From: Streptomyces antarcticus
GTDB lineage: Bacteria > Actinomycetota > Actinomycetes > Streptomycetales > Streptomycetaceae
Reading direction: 5' to 3'
Assembly (NCBI RefSeq): GCF_026627255.1
Contig: NZ_JAPNLM010000001.1
Coordinates: 310,001 to 374,000 of the forward strand
DNA: 64,000 nt
Every line of letters starts with the position of its first letter. The stretch's first letter is position 1. Below are positions 8,931 through 17,236 of the stretch, piece after piece. A program made the translations under genes and the position numbers. Below the pieces are notes generated by a model. It was not told where the DNA came from. It did not search any database and saw only the letters and a program-made list of their open reading frames with translations.

Positions 8931-9146
8931 TCAGATGACGTCGCGGCGCTCCTGCACCACCGGCACCGCGCCCACGGTGCGACGCCGCTTGAGGACGCTG
9001 GAGTACACGGCGAGGCCGATGGCACCCACCGCCATCATGATCAGGCCGACCAGATCGAGGTCGACGCTCCGCATCTCCCAGTCCGTCGCGAAGGTGAGGA
9101 TCGCCCCCACCACGATCAGACCGATGCAGCCGCCCAGGCCGGTCAT
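8931..9146 (-). CDS. DUF6458 family small membrane protein
   Basis: A 71-residue protein with two hydrophobic segments: residues about 4-22, then a short VDLDLVGLIMMAVGAIG segment of the type seen in DUF6458 proteins. It ends in a basic tail. The ATG at 9146 is preceded by GGAGGCGAGTCCT, a good ribosome-binding site; the frame stays open further upstream without one. Function is unknown. It sits inside the exopolysaccharide region but shares no operon with the flanking plus-strand genes. Confidence 0.75.
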   Translation of the reverse strand: MTGLGGCIGLIVVGAILTFATDWEMRSVDLDLVGLIMMAVGAIGLAVYSSVLKRRRTVGAVPVVQERRDVI

Positions 9147-9341
9147 AGGACTCGCCTCCGAATTCGGTGTCGTCTCTCGCTCTGGACCCGCGGGTACCCG
9201 CGATCCGTACGCGAAAACGCCCCGGGCGCGCGACAGTTGGGCGGCGGCACGCGCGAACGCCCCTCCCCCGTACCCGGAAGGGCTGGGGAAGGGGCGTTCG
9301 GGGAGCCGGGTCCGCGCGGCGGCGGCTTCCGGCTGCACCCC

Positions 9342-10022
9342 CTAGGCGGGCAGCCAGGCGTAGCAGCCCGTCGAGTTGAACTCGGCGGTGCCGGCCGGGA
9401 TGGCCGCCGTGATCTTGTCGCCCGCCTTCGGCGGGGTCTCGGGGCCCGAGGCCAGGATCGACCCGTCCTTGCCCTTCGCCTCCCAGGTGCAGTTCGGGGC
9501 CTGCGTCAGCGCCCGGTAGGTACCGGCCGCCGGCGAGGTCCGGGGGCCTTCGGGGAAGCCCTTCTCGGCCGCCGCGAGGATCGGCTTCTGCTCCGGGCAC
9601 AGCAGGTTGATCGCGTCCTTCGCGCCCGCGATCTCCCCGGTGATGACGGCGCCGGTCGCCGCGTCCTTGTCCCGCTTCGCGGTGCGCTGCACCCGCTGGC
9701 AGGACTCCTGGCCGGTCTGCAGGACGGCCGCCGGGTCCATCTTCTCCGGCACCCGGCCGCTCAGGTACTTCTTCTCCTGCGCGGTGAAGCTGCCCGTCTT
9801 CGGGGTCAGCTTGTTGTCCGGGACGACCGGGCCGGACGGCTTGGCCTCGGGTGAGGGGTCCGTCGTGGCCGGGGTGTCCGCCGGGTCCGGGATCGCCGAC
9901 GAGGCCGGCGGCTTCGCCTTGGCGTCCGCGGCGGATTCGGCCTTGTCGCCGCCCGAACTACAGGCGGTCAGCGTGAGGGCGGCGGCCAGCAGAACAGCAG
10001 CCGCTGCGGAGCGTCGGTACAT
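9342..10022 (-). CDS. Secreted lipoprotein, unknown function
   Basis: A 226-residue protein with a lipoprotein signal peptide: basic MYRRS, a hydrophobic core and lipobox LTAC with lipidated Cys21. A Pro/Ser/Ala/Lys-rich linker (about residues 25-75) leads to a folded C-terminal region containing four further cysteines, which could form disulfides outside the cell. No enzyme motif was recognised. It is probably anchored to the outer face of the membrane. It lies downstream of the large FN3/LamG gene on the same strand, separated by about 106 bp that includes a short tandem repeat. Confidence 0.75.
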   Translation of the reverse strand: MYRRSAAAAVLLAAALTLTACSSGGDKAESAADAKAKPPASSAIPDPADTPATTDPSPEAKPSGPVVPDNKLTPKTGSFTAQEKKYLSGRVPEKMDPAAVLQTGQESCQRVQRTAKRDKDAATGAVITGEIAGAKDAINLLCPEQKPILAAAEKGFPEGPRTSPAAGTYRALTQAPNCTWEAKGKDGSILASGPETPPKAGDKITAAIPAGTAEFNSTGCYAWLPA

Positions 10023-10100
10023 CGGATGGCTCCCGTACTTACTGGGTGGGACAGGCGTGGGGGGCCCGGCCGGGAAGAGGCCGGACCCCGCACGCCGTCA

Positions 10101-10143
10101 GACGGTTACTTCGGGCCGAAGACGACGGTTACTTCGGGCCGAA
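10101..10143. repeat. Tandem repeat (period 23 bp) at a gene 3' end
   Basis: The 20-bp string GACGGTTACTTCGGGCCGAA occurs at 10101-10120 and again at 10124-10143. The second copy encodes the last residues and stop of the FN3/LamG gene; the first repeats that stop region downstream. Confidence 0.85.
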
Positions 10144-12915
10144 GGTGAGGACCAGCCGCGGAGCGCCGTCCGCCGCGGTCGCCTCCGAGGACCAGAGCCA
10201 CAGCGGGTCGGTGCCCGTGCTCTTCAGGCCCAGGCTGTAGCTGCTGCCCAGGACCGCGGAGACCTCGGCGGTGTCCAGCTCCACGCCGTGCACGGCCGAG
10301 CCGTCCGGCACGCCCGCGATGGTGCCGAGCGGGGTGGTGCCGAGGGTGGGCTTGGTGTTGAACGTGGTGCCCGCTCCGCTCCAGGTGCCGGTGACCGGGA
10401 CCACGGACACGGTGTCGGCGGTGCCGGCGCCCGCCTGCGTGGTGGTCTTGACCTGGAGCGAGACCGACTTCAGGGCCTGCCCGGCCGGGGCGGCCGGGAG
10501 GTCGAAGCGCAGGTAGGACTCGTACGCCGAGGTGCCGCGCACCGCGAGCGAGTTGGCCGTGCCGTAGGCGGTGCTCGGCGCGCCCTGGTTGATGTAGGTG
10601 TCCTCGGTCGCGGTGACCGTGGAGACCGTGTCGGACGGGGCCTTGGCCAGGTTGAAGTGGTTCTTGACCTGGGCCTGGCTGAGCGCCGTCGGGTAGACGG
10701 CGGCCTCGTCGAGCTGTCCGGTGAAGAAGTTGCTCGTCGGACGGGTCGGCCAGCCGGAGAGGTTGTCGCCGCCGACGTGCCAGTAGCCCGCGTAGTCCTG
10801 CGTGCTGGTGGCGTTCAGCGTGCCCTTGTTCTGGCCGTCGACGTACAGCGTCAGGCCGCCGGGGCCCTGGGTGCCGACCACGTGGTGCCACTTGTTGTCG
10901 TTGAACGTGTCGAACAGACCGGTGGAGATGGTCCTGGTCGAGCCGTTGTAGACGCCGAACACCAGGCGACCGGTGTTGGTCATGTAGATGTGCTTGTCGT
11001 TCGAGCCGCTGCTGCGCTCGGTGTTGTTGCCGAAGCCGATCAGCTTGCCGCCGCGAGAGGAGTTCGTCTTGAACCAGGTCTCGATGGAGTAGGTGCTGCC
11101 GACCGTCTGGCGGTGGTCGCTGTAGACCTGCTGGCTGGTGCCGTTGAAGCCCATCGCCGTGCTGGCGCCGGTGACGGCGCCGGGGGTCTGGCGCAGGGCC
11201 GGGGCGTTCAGCTGGACGCCGCTGGTGTTGCCGCCGTTCGAGGAATCGGCGACGTACGGGCTGACGGTGTCGTCGAAGCGCCAGTACAGCTGGGCGCCGT
11301 CCGCGCGGACCTGGTTCGGGTACGACTGCACCGAGACCGGGACCGTCACCGAGGCGGTGGCCGACAGCGCGCTGGTGTTGCCGGCGGCGTCGGTCGCGGT
11401 CACGCGGTAGGTGTAGGACTGGCCGGCCTTGACCGTGGTGTCGTTCCAGGAGGCCTGGGGACGCTGCCACTCCAGGGAGTCGGCGGTCATGGTGTGGATC
11501 GGGGAGGCCGAGCCGTTGCGGTAGACGCGGTACGTCAGCTTGCTGTCGTCCGCGTCGTAGCTGGTGCGCCAGCGGACCTGGGCCTCGCCGGGCTTGACGC
11601 TGGCGGCGCTGGCGACCGGGGTCGTGGGCGCTCCGACGTCGCCGGTGGAGGCGAAGCGGGTCAGGCCCCACTGCGGCTTGCCGTTGATGAGGGTGAACTC
11701 ACCGCCGACCCACATGTACTTGACGTCGTTCTTCTCGGACACGGCCATGACGCGCGGGCCGATGCCCTCGGTCAGCTCCATGCCGTCGTTGGCCGTGGGG
11801 TGCCAGCCGAGCTTCGCCGGGCCGCGCACGAAGCCGTCCACGGGCGCGGGGGCGGCACCTTCGTGGTTGGTCGGCTGGGCCAGCAGGAAGTGCCGCTTGC
11901 CGTCGGGGAACTCCAGCTCGGTGGAGCAGTTGTGCGCGTGCGAGGAGCTGTAGAGCACTCCCTCGTAGGGCAGCACGAACTGGGTCGCGCCGAGGCAGCG
12001 GTCGCGCCACTTCTCGGTGAAGTCGCTCAGCTTCAGGCCGATGCGGCCGTCGAAGACGCCGCCGCCGGAGCCCTCGTTGCCCGTGTAGAAGCCGGTGGCG
12101 TCGGTGGAGATGTCCTTGACGACCGAGTTCGACGGGATGTTGGTGTAGGTCTTGGTCACCGCGCCGGTGGTGGAGTTGACCACGGCCAGGGCGTGCGTGT
12201 TGGACCCGTTGACGGAGAAGAAGTCGCCGCCCAGCAGCACGTTCTTGCCGTCCGGGGTGACCTCGACCGCGCGGCCGGGCTCGTCCGCGTCGGCCTTGAA
12301 GGCCTTCAGCGCGCCGGAGCCGGCGTCGACGGCGGCGAACCGCTCGCGGGTCTCGCCCTCGACGGTGAAGAAGTCGCCGGCCGCGTACAGGGTGTCGTCC
12401 GTGAGGGCGAGGGCGCGCACGGTGGCGGTGAAGCCCGGGTGGAACGAGGCCTTGGGGGTGCAGGTCGCGATGTCGATCGCGGCGACGCTGGAGACCGGGG
12501 TGCCGTTGACGGCGCCGAAGTAGCCGCCCGCGTACAGGGTCTTCTCGTCCTTCGAGACGACCAGCGAGCGCACGGTCGCGCTGCCCTCGCCGATGGTGAA
12601 GGAGAGCTTGCAGGAGGTGGGGTTGCCCGTCGCGGCGTCGAGCGCGACGAAGTTCACGGCGTCCTGCTCGGTGCCGCTCGACGCGCCCTCGGGCGGGCGG
12701 ACGGCGGAGAAGGTTCCGCCGGCGAAGACGGTGCCGTTGGTCTGGGCCATCGCCCAGACGACGCCGTTCGTCTGCCAGGTCGGCAGGTTGTCGGCGGTGA
12801 ATGCCACCGGCTGTGTGATGGCGGACGCCTGAGGCATCAGCACCAGGCCTATGCCGGTGCCGGCACCGGCCAGTGACAGGACGAGGGCAGCAGTCAGCCC
12901 TCTGGATCTACGCAT
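10129..12915 (-). CDS. Large secreted multidomain protein (propeller-like repeats, FN3, LamG, DNRLRE)
   Basis: A 928-residue exported protein. A signal peptide (MRRSRG, then a hydrophobic core ending near PQASA) is followed by propeller-like repeats to about residue 420, each with a GGxFxxVNG-type turn. A fibronectin type III domain follows (about 425-525), then a LamG/concanavalin-like domain (about 535-750), and a C-terminal DNRLRE-type domain (about 765-928, with the LRFDLP motif). I chose the ATG at 12915 because GGGGGG lies just upstream and the signal peptide starts there. Domains of this kind bind carbohydrate or cell-surface polymers. Lying between the glycosyltransferase and GDP-fucose genes, it may bind the locus's own polysaccharide. 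No catalytic motif was seen. Confidence 0.8.
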   Translation of the reverse strand: MRRSRGLTAALVLSLAGAGTGIGLVLMPQASAITQPVAFTADNLPTWQTNGVVWAMAQTNGTVFAGGTFSAVRPPEGASSGTEQDAVNFVALDAATGNPTSCKLSFTIGEGSATVRSLVVSKDEKTLYAGGYFGAVNGTPVSSVAAIDIATCTPKASFHPGFTATVRALALTDDTLYAAGDFFTVEGETRERFAAVDAGSGALKAFKADADEPGRAVEVTPDGKNVLLGGDFFSVNGSNTHALAVVNSTTGAVTKTYTNIPSNSVVKDISTDATGFYTGNEGSGGGVFDGRIGLKLSDFTEKWRDRCLGATQFVLPYEGVLYSSSHAHNCSTELEFPDGKRHFLLAQPTNHEGAAPAPVDGFVRGPAKLGWHPTANDGMELTEGIGPRVMAVSEKNDVKYMWVGGEFTLINGKPQWGLTRFASTGDVGAPTTPVASAASVKPGEAQVRWRTSYDADDSKLTYRVYRNGSASPIHTMTADSLEWQRPQASWNDTTVKAGQSYTYRVTATDAAGNTSALSATASVTVPVSVQSYPNQVRADGAQLYWRFDDTVSPYVADSSNGGNTSGVQLNAPALRQTPGAVTGASTAMGFNGTSQQVYSDHRQTVGSTYSIETWFKTNSSRGGKLIGFGNNTERSSGSNDKHIYMTNTGRLVFGVYNGSTRTISTGLFDTFNDNKWHHVVGTQGPGGLTLYVDGQNKGTLNATSTQDYAGYWHVGGDNLSGWPTRPTSNFFTGQLDEAAVYPTALSQAQVKNHFNLAKAPSDTVSTVTATEDTYINQGAPSTAYGTANSLAVRGTSAYESYLRFDLPAAPAGQALKSVSLQVKTTTQAGAGTADTVSVVPVTGTWSGAGTTFNTKPTLGTTPLGTIAGVPDGSAVHGVELDTAEVSAVLGSSYSLGLKSTGTDPLWLWSSEATAADGAPRLVLTFGPK

Positions 12916-13162
12916 GAGCCCCCCAGGGCAATCGCCCGGTTTGATGGCTGAAACTATCCGAACAGCCATATGTACTGGGCGCAGACTAGGGCTCACGCAA
13001 GGGCCCGGTCACCTCCCTTGACCCATTGCATACCAACTTGGAATCAACCGGGTTCAGTACGGAGGGCGCACTACGGACATACGGCAGGTTTGCCCCGGTC
13101 ACGCTCGCACAGAGCGGCGCACGTGACCGGAACACGGCAAATCGTAGGGGAAGCGCAAGCCT

Positions 13163-14176
13163 TCAGCGGTCGATGCGGACCGTCACGCCCGCCAGCTGGT
13201 CCTCGACTTGGCGGACGTCGGCGTCGACCATGATCTTGGCCAGTTCCGCGACCAGGACCGTCGGCTTCCAGCCGAGCAGCTCGTTGGCCTTGGAGGCGTC
13301 GCCGATGAGGGCGTCGACCTCGCTGGGGCGCTCGTACTTGGGGTCGTAGCGCACGTGCTCGTTCCAGTCGAGGCCGGCGTGGGCGAAGGAGGCCTCGACG
13401 AACTCGCGGACGGAGGCGGCCACGCCGGTGGCGACGACGTAGTCGGTGGCCTCGTCCTGCTGGAGCATCCGCCACATGGCGTCCACGTACTCCGGGGCGT
13501 AGCCCCAGTCGCGGACGGCGTCGAGGTTGCCGAGGTAGAGCTTCTCCTGGAGTCCGGCCTTGATCCGGGCGACGGCCCGGGTGATCTTGCGGGTCACGAA
13601 GGTCTCGCCGCGGCGCGGGGACTCGTGGTTGAAGAGGATCCCGTTGACGGCGAACATGCCGTAGGCCTCGCGGTAGTTCACCGTGGTCCAGTACGCGAAG
13701 ACCTTGGCGGCGCCATACGGGCTGCGCGGGTGGAACGGCGTGCCCTCGTTCTGCGGGGGCGGGGTGGCGCCGAACATCTCGGAGGACGAGGCCTGGTAGA
13801 TGCGGGTGTCGATCCCGCTGGCCCGGATCGCCTCCAGCAGCCGCAGCGCGCCGAGGCCGGTGACGTCGCCCGTGTAGAGGGGGGCGTCGAAGGAGACGCG
13901 GACGTGGGACTGGGCGCCCAGGTTGTAGACCTCGTCGGGCTGTATCTCGCGCAGCAGGTTCACCAGGGCGACGCCGTCGGAGAGGTCCGCGTGGTGCAGG
14001 ACGAAGGACCGGTTGGCGGTCTGGGGGTCCTGGTAGATGTGGTCGATCCGCTCCGTGTTGAAGCTGGAGGAGCGCCGCACGAGCCCGTGCACCGTGTAGC
14101 CCTTGGAAAGCAGGAGCTCAGCGAGGTACGAGCCGTCCTGCCCGGTGACGCCGGTGATCAGTGCGGTCTTGCCCAT
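13163..14176 (-). CDS. gmd: GDP-mannose 4,6-dehydratase
   Basis: A 337-residue extended SDR enzyme that converts GDP-D-mannose to GDP-4-dehydro-6-deoxy-D-mannose, the first step to GDP-L-fucose. The N-terminal [23 protein letters not shown]-binding motif is diagnostic of Gmd, with the S-S-E catalytic region (QASSSEMFG), the YGAAK catalytic Tyr/Lys motif, and [16 protein letters not shown]. The ATG at 14176 has AAGGGGAA upstream. It is divergent from fcl, which does the next step, with 239 bp between them. Length matches the family. Confidence 0.96.
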   Translation of the reverse strand: MGKTALITGVTGQDGSYLAELLLSKGYTVHGLVRRSSSFNTERIDHIYQDPQTANRSFVLHHADLSDGVALVNLLREIQPDEVYNLGAQSHVRVSFDAPLYTGDVTGLGALRLLEAIRASGIDTRIYQASSSEMFGATPPPQNEGTPFHPRSPYGAAKVFAYWTTVNYREAYGMFAVNGILFNHESPRRGETFVTRKITRAVARIKAGLQEKLYLGNLDAVRDWGYAPEYVDAMWRMLQQDEATDYVVATGVAASVREFVEASFAHAGLDWNEHVRYDPKYERPSEVDALIGDASKANELLGWKPTVLVAELAKIMVDADVRQVEDQLAGVTVRIDR

Positions 14177-14415
14177 GGGTTCCCCTTGGTGGTGGTCGGT
14201 GCTGTTCGTCGTGGTGAGGCTGCGCCTCGGGGCGTGTGCGGCGGGCCGCCCCGGCAGGGGGCGCGCCGCGCGTACAGGCCGCCGCCCGGGGGCTGGATGG
14301 GTACCGTACACGCCCGTTCCGGCTGGCTTTGCAGTGGATTGGAGCCCGCGGCGGGCGGGGGCCCGGACGTGGACCGGGCGGAGCCGGGCGGGGGCGGACT
14401 GGCATCATCGGCGGT

Positions 14416-15360
14416 ATGACAAGTTCGCTGCCGCTCCTGCCCCCGAACGCCCGCGTCTTCGTCGCGGGCCACCGCGGCCTCGTGGGCTCCGCGGTCGCCC
14501 GCCGCCTGACAGCCGACGGCCACGAGGTACTCACCCGGGGTCGCGCCGACCTGGACCTGCGGGACGCCGCCGCGACCGGGGCGCACCTGAAGGACGTCCG
14601 TCCGGACGCCGTCGTGCTGGCCGCCGCCAAGGTGGGCGGCATCATGGCCAACAGCACGTATCCGGTGCAGTTCCTGGAGGACAACCTCAAGATCCAGCTC
14701 AGCGTCATCGCCGGGGCGCACGCCGCCGGGGTGAACCGCCTGCTGTTCCTCGGGTCCTCCTGCATCTACCCGAAGCTGGCCCCGCAGCCGATCAGCGAGG
14801 ACGCCCTGCTGACCGGCCCGCTGGAGCCGACCAACGAGGCGTACGCCCTCGCGAAGATCGCCGGCATCATCCAGGTCCAGTCGTACCGCAAGCAGTACGG
14901 GGCCTCGTTCATCTCGGCCATGCCGACGAACCTCTACGGGCCGGGCGACAACTTCGACCTGGAGACCTCGCACGTCCTGCCGGCCCTCGTCCGGCGTTTC
15001 CACGAGGCCGCGGCCGAGGGCCGCGACGAGGTCACCCTGTGGGGCTCCGGCACCCCCCGCCGGGAGTTCCTGCACGTCGACGACCTGGCCGCCGCCTGCG
15101 CGGTGCTGCTGAACGGCTACGACGGGGACGAGCCGGTCAACATCGGCTGCGGCGAGGACCTGACCATCAAGGAGCTCGCCGAGACGGTCGCCGGGGTGAC
15201 CGGCTTCCAGGGCCGCCTGGCCTGGGACACGTCCAAGCCGGACGGGACGCCGCGCAAGCTGCTGGACGTGTCCCGTCTGACCTCGCTCGGCTGGAAGCCC
15301 GGCATCCCGCTGCGGGACGGCATCGCCGCCACCTACCGGTGGTGGCGCGAGCAGGGCTGA
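14416..15360 (+). CDS. fcl: GDP-L-fucose synthase
   Basis: A 314-residue SDR epimerase/reductase that converts GDP-4-keto-6-deoxymannose to GDP-L-fucose with NADPH. The signatures are GHRGLVGSAV at the N-terminus, the SSCIYP motif, and YALAK with the catalytic Tyr and Lys. The MPTNLYGPGDNF stretch is also typical. With gmd next door the locus can supply GDP-fucose, so fucose (or a close derivative) is probably part of the polysaccharide. The ATG at 14416 lies just after GGCGGT, and conserved sequence begins soon after it. Confidence 0.95.
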   Translation: MTSSLPLLPPNARVFVAGHRGLVGSAVARRLTADGHEVLTRGRADLDLRDAAATGAHLKDVRPDAVVLAAAKVGGIMANSTYPVQFLEDNLKIQLSVIAGAHAAGVNRLLFLGSSCIYPKLAPQPISEDALLTGPLEPTNEAYALAKIAGIIQVQSYRKQYGASFISAMPTNLYGPGDNFDLETSHVLPALVRRFHEAAAEGRDEVTLWGSGTPRREFLHVDDLAAACAVLLNGYDGDEPVNIGCGEDLTIKELAETVAGVTGFQGRLAWDTSKPDGTPRKLLDVSRLTSLGWKPGIPLRDGIAATYRWWREQG

Positions 15361-15378
15361 TCTCAAGGCATCGGCCCC

Positions 15379-16854
15379 TCAGTACGCCCCGCGACCGTCG
15401 ACAACGGCGCGGAGCGTGCGGCCCATGACGTCGACGTCACTGGTGAAGGACCAGTTGTCGACGTACTGCAGGTCAAGCTGAATCGTTTCATCCCAGGACA
15501 GATCAGACCTGCCACTGATCTGCCACAACCCGGTCATCCCGGGCCGCACGCTGAGCCGGCGCAGTTCGACGTCATCGTACTTGGCCACCTCCTCCGGCAG
15601 CGGCGGGCGCGGGCCGACCAGCGACATGTGGCCGGTGAGCACGTTGAGCAGCTGGGGCAGTTCGTCCATGGAGGTGCGGCGCAGCAGCCGTCCGACGCGG
15701 GTGACCCGCGGGTCGCGGCGCATCTTGAACATCAGGCCGTCGTTCTCGTTCGACCCGGCCAGGTCGGCCTTGCGCGCATCGGCGTCCACGACCATCGTGC
15801 GGAACTTCCACATGACGAACGGGGCGCCGTCGCGGCCGATGCGCCGCTGGCGGTAGAAGGCCGGGCCGCGCGAGCCGACGCGAATCGACAGGATGATCCC
15901 CAGGAAGAACGGGGAGAGCAGCAGCAGCCCGACCGCGGCGCCGGCCCGGTCCAGGGCGGACTTGAGGACGGTCTGCACGCCCCTGCTGACCGGCGGGACG
16001 ACCCGCAGCATGGCCAGCCCGCCGGCGGACAGGGTCTCCAGCCGCTTGACGGAGACCTCCACCAGGCCGGGGAAGACCGCGAGTTCCAGGCCCGCGTCGT
16101 GCAGGGCCCAGGCCACGCGGCGCAGCCGCTCCCCCGCGAAGCGCGCTCCGGGGGCGACGAGCACCAGGTCGGCGTGGTGGCTGCGGACGGCGCCGAGCAC
16201 GGCGGAGGAGTCCCCGCGGGAGGCCTGCGGCATCGTCTCGCCGAGGCGGGCGGCGACCGGGACTCCGCTGGCGAGGTCGCCGGCGCCGACCGGGACCATG
16301 CCGACGACGACGTACGGGTGGTCGGTGCGCGCGGCGAGGTGGGCGATGACGTCCTCGGCCGCGTCGGGCTCCCCCACCACGAGGACCCGGCTGACGGCCT
16401 GGGCCTCGCGGCGGGCGGCGGAGAGGTGGTGGTAGGTCAGTTTGTGGCAGGCGACGGTGATGAGCAGCGCGGGCAGCAGGGCCCCGAGGGCGGACAGCCT
16501 GGGGGTGTCCTCCTCGGTCACCACGCGTGCCACGGCGAGGACGCCGATGAGAATCAGCCAGTCGTGTACGACCGGCAGGACCCCGCGCGATTCTCCGAGC
16601 GAACGGACGGTGTAGCGGCGGCGCAACGCCTGTACCCCGGTCCAGGCGAGCGCGGCGCCGAGGGCGCAGTAGAGCGGCCTGACCTGCCCGGCGGCCGCGA
16701 AGACGAGTCCTACGGGAACCGCCGCGCCCAGGACGTCGGCGGAGACTGCTGCGGGCAGGTACCAGCGGGCCTTGTCACCGAGCCGCCGTACGGGCGCAGC
16801 GGACTCCTGGGCCGTCCTGGCCACTCTTTGCGCAGGAAAATGGACATGCCTCAT
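15379..16854 (-). CDS. Priming sugar-phosphate transferase (polyprenyl glycosylphosphotransferase)
   Basis: A 491-residue protein of the WbaP/CpsE/WcaJ type. The N-terminal half has four to five membrane segments (to about residue 150) and a CoA-binding-like loop domain. A further membrane helix near residue 300 leads to the bacterial sugar transferase catalytic domain with KFRTM, RRTSMDELPQLLNVL, MSLVGPRPP and RPGMTGLWQISGR. It moves a sugar 1-phosphate from a nucleotide sugar to undecaprenyl phosphate, starting the repeat unit. I chose the ATG at 16854 because AGGGGGG lies just upstream; the frame is open for 51 more codons without a better site. It is convergent with fcl. Confidence 0.92.
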   Translation of the reverse strand: MRHVHFPAQRVARTAQESAAPVRRLGDKARWYLPAAVSADVLGAAVPVGLVFAAAGQVRPLYCALGAALAWTGVQALRRRYTVRSLGESRGVLPVVHDWLILIGVLAVARVVTEEDTPRLSALGALLPALLITVACHKLTYHHLSAARREAQAVSRVLVVGEPDAAEDVIAHLAARTDHPYVVVGMVPVGAGDLASGVPVAARLGETMPQASRGDSSAVLGAVRSHHADLVLVAPGARFAGERLRRVAWALHDAGLELAVFPGLVEVSVKRLETLSAGGLAMLRVVPPVSRGVQTVLKSALDRAGAAVGLLLLSPFFLGIILSIRVGSRGPAFYRQRRIGRDGAPFVMWKFRTMVVDADARKADLAGSNENDGLMFKMRRDPRVTRVGRLLRRTSMDELPQLLNVLTGHMSLVGPRPPLPEEVAKYDDVELRRLSVRPGMTGLWQISGRSDLSWDETIQLDLQYVDNWSFTSDVDVMGRTLRAVVDGRGAY

Positions 16855-17236
16855 GGGCCCCCCTGGCACGTGGTCTATGACAGTGACGGCTGTCCATGGC
16901 TTCCCCTGGCAACGGACATCTGCCGCACCGGGAAACAGTACGACAAACGCCCGTACGGTAAATGCCGTTTGCGTCAACGAGACCTCTTGTTGTCCAAGTG
17001 TGAGCAACCGGCACCAACCGTTCCGAATGCCGGACGCTTTTCACGGCACACGAAGGTGAATGGTCCGGATACCGGATACGTCACTTCGGACAACGAACCG
17101 TTTCCAGCCAACCTTTTGACGCGGCCCTGACATCACGTCCTGTAAGTGACACTCTTCGACCGTTCATCGCACCAGCCCTGATCTGCCCGGAGGCCCACCC
17201 AGCCGTCCGGAACCCCCCTTGCAGAAGGAGTCTGCG
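16855..17236. other. Divergent intergenic region, probable promoters
   Basis: This 382-bp region separates the priming transferase from the M4 protease and is less GC-rich than its surroundings. A candidate protease promoter is TTGACG at 17116 with TGTAAG at 17141 (19-bp spacer). No gene was recognised. Confidence 0.35.

Noticed and set aside
9607..12876. A 1,089-codon plus-strand frame
   Set aside because: It is a shadow of the secreted FN3/LamG gene, Val/Gly/Arg-rich with no domains.
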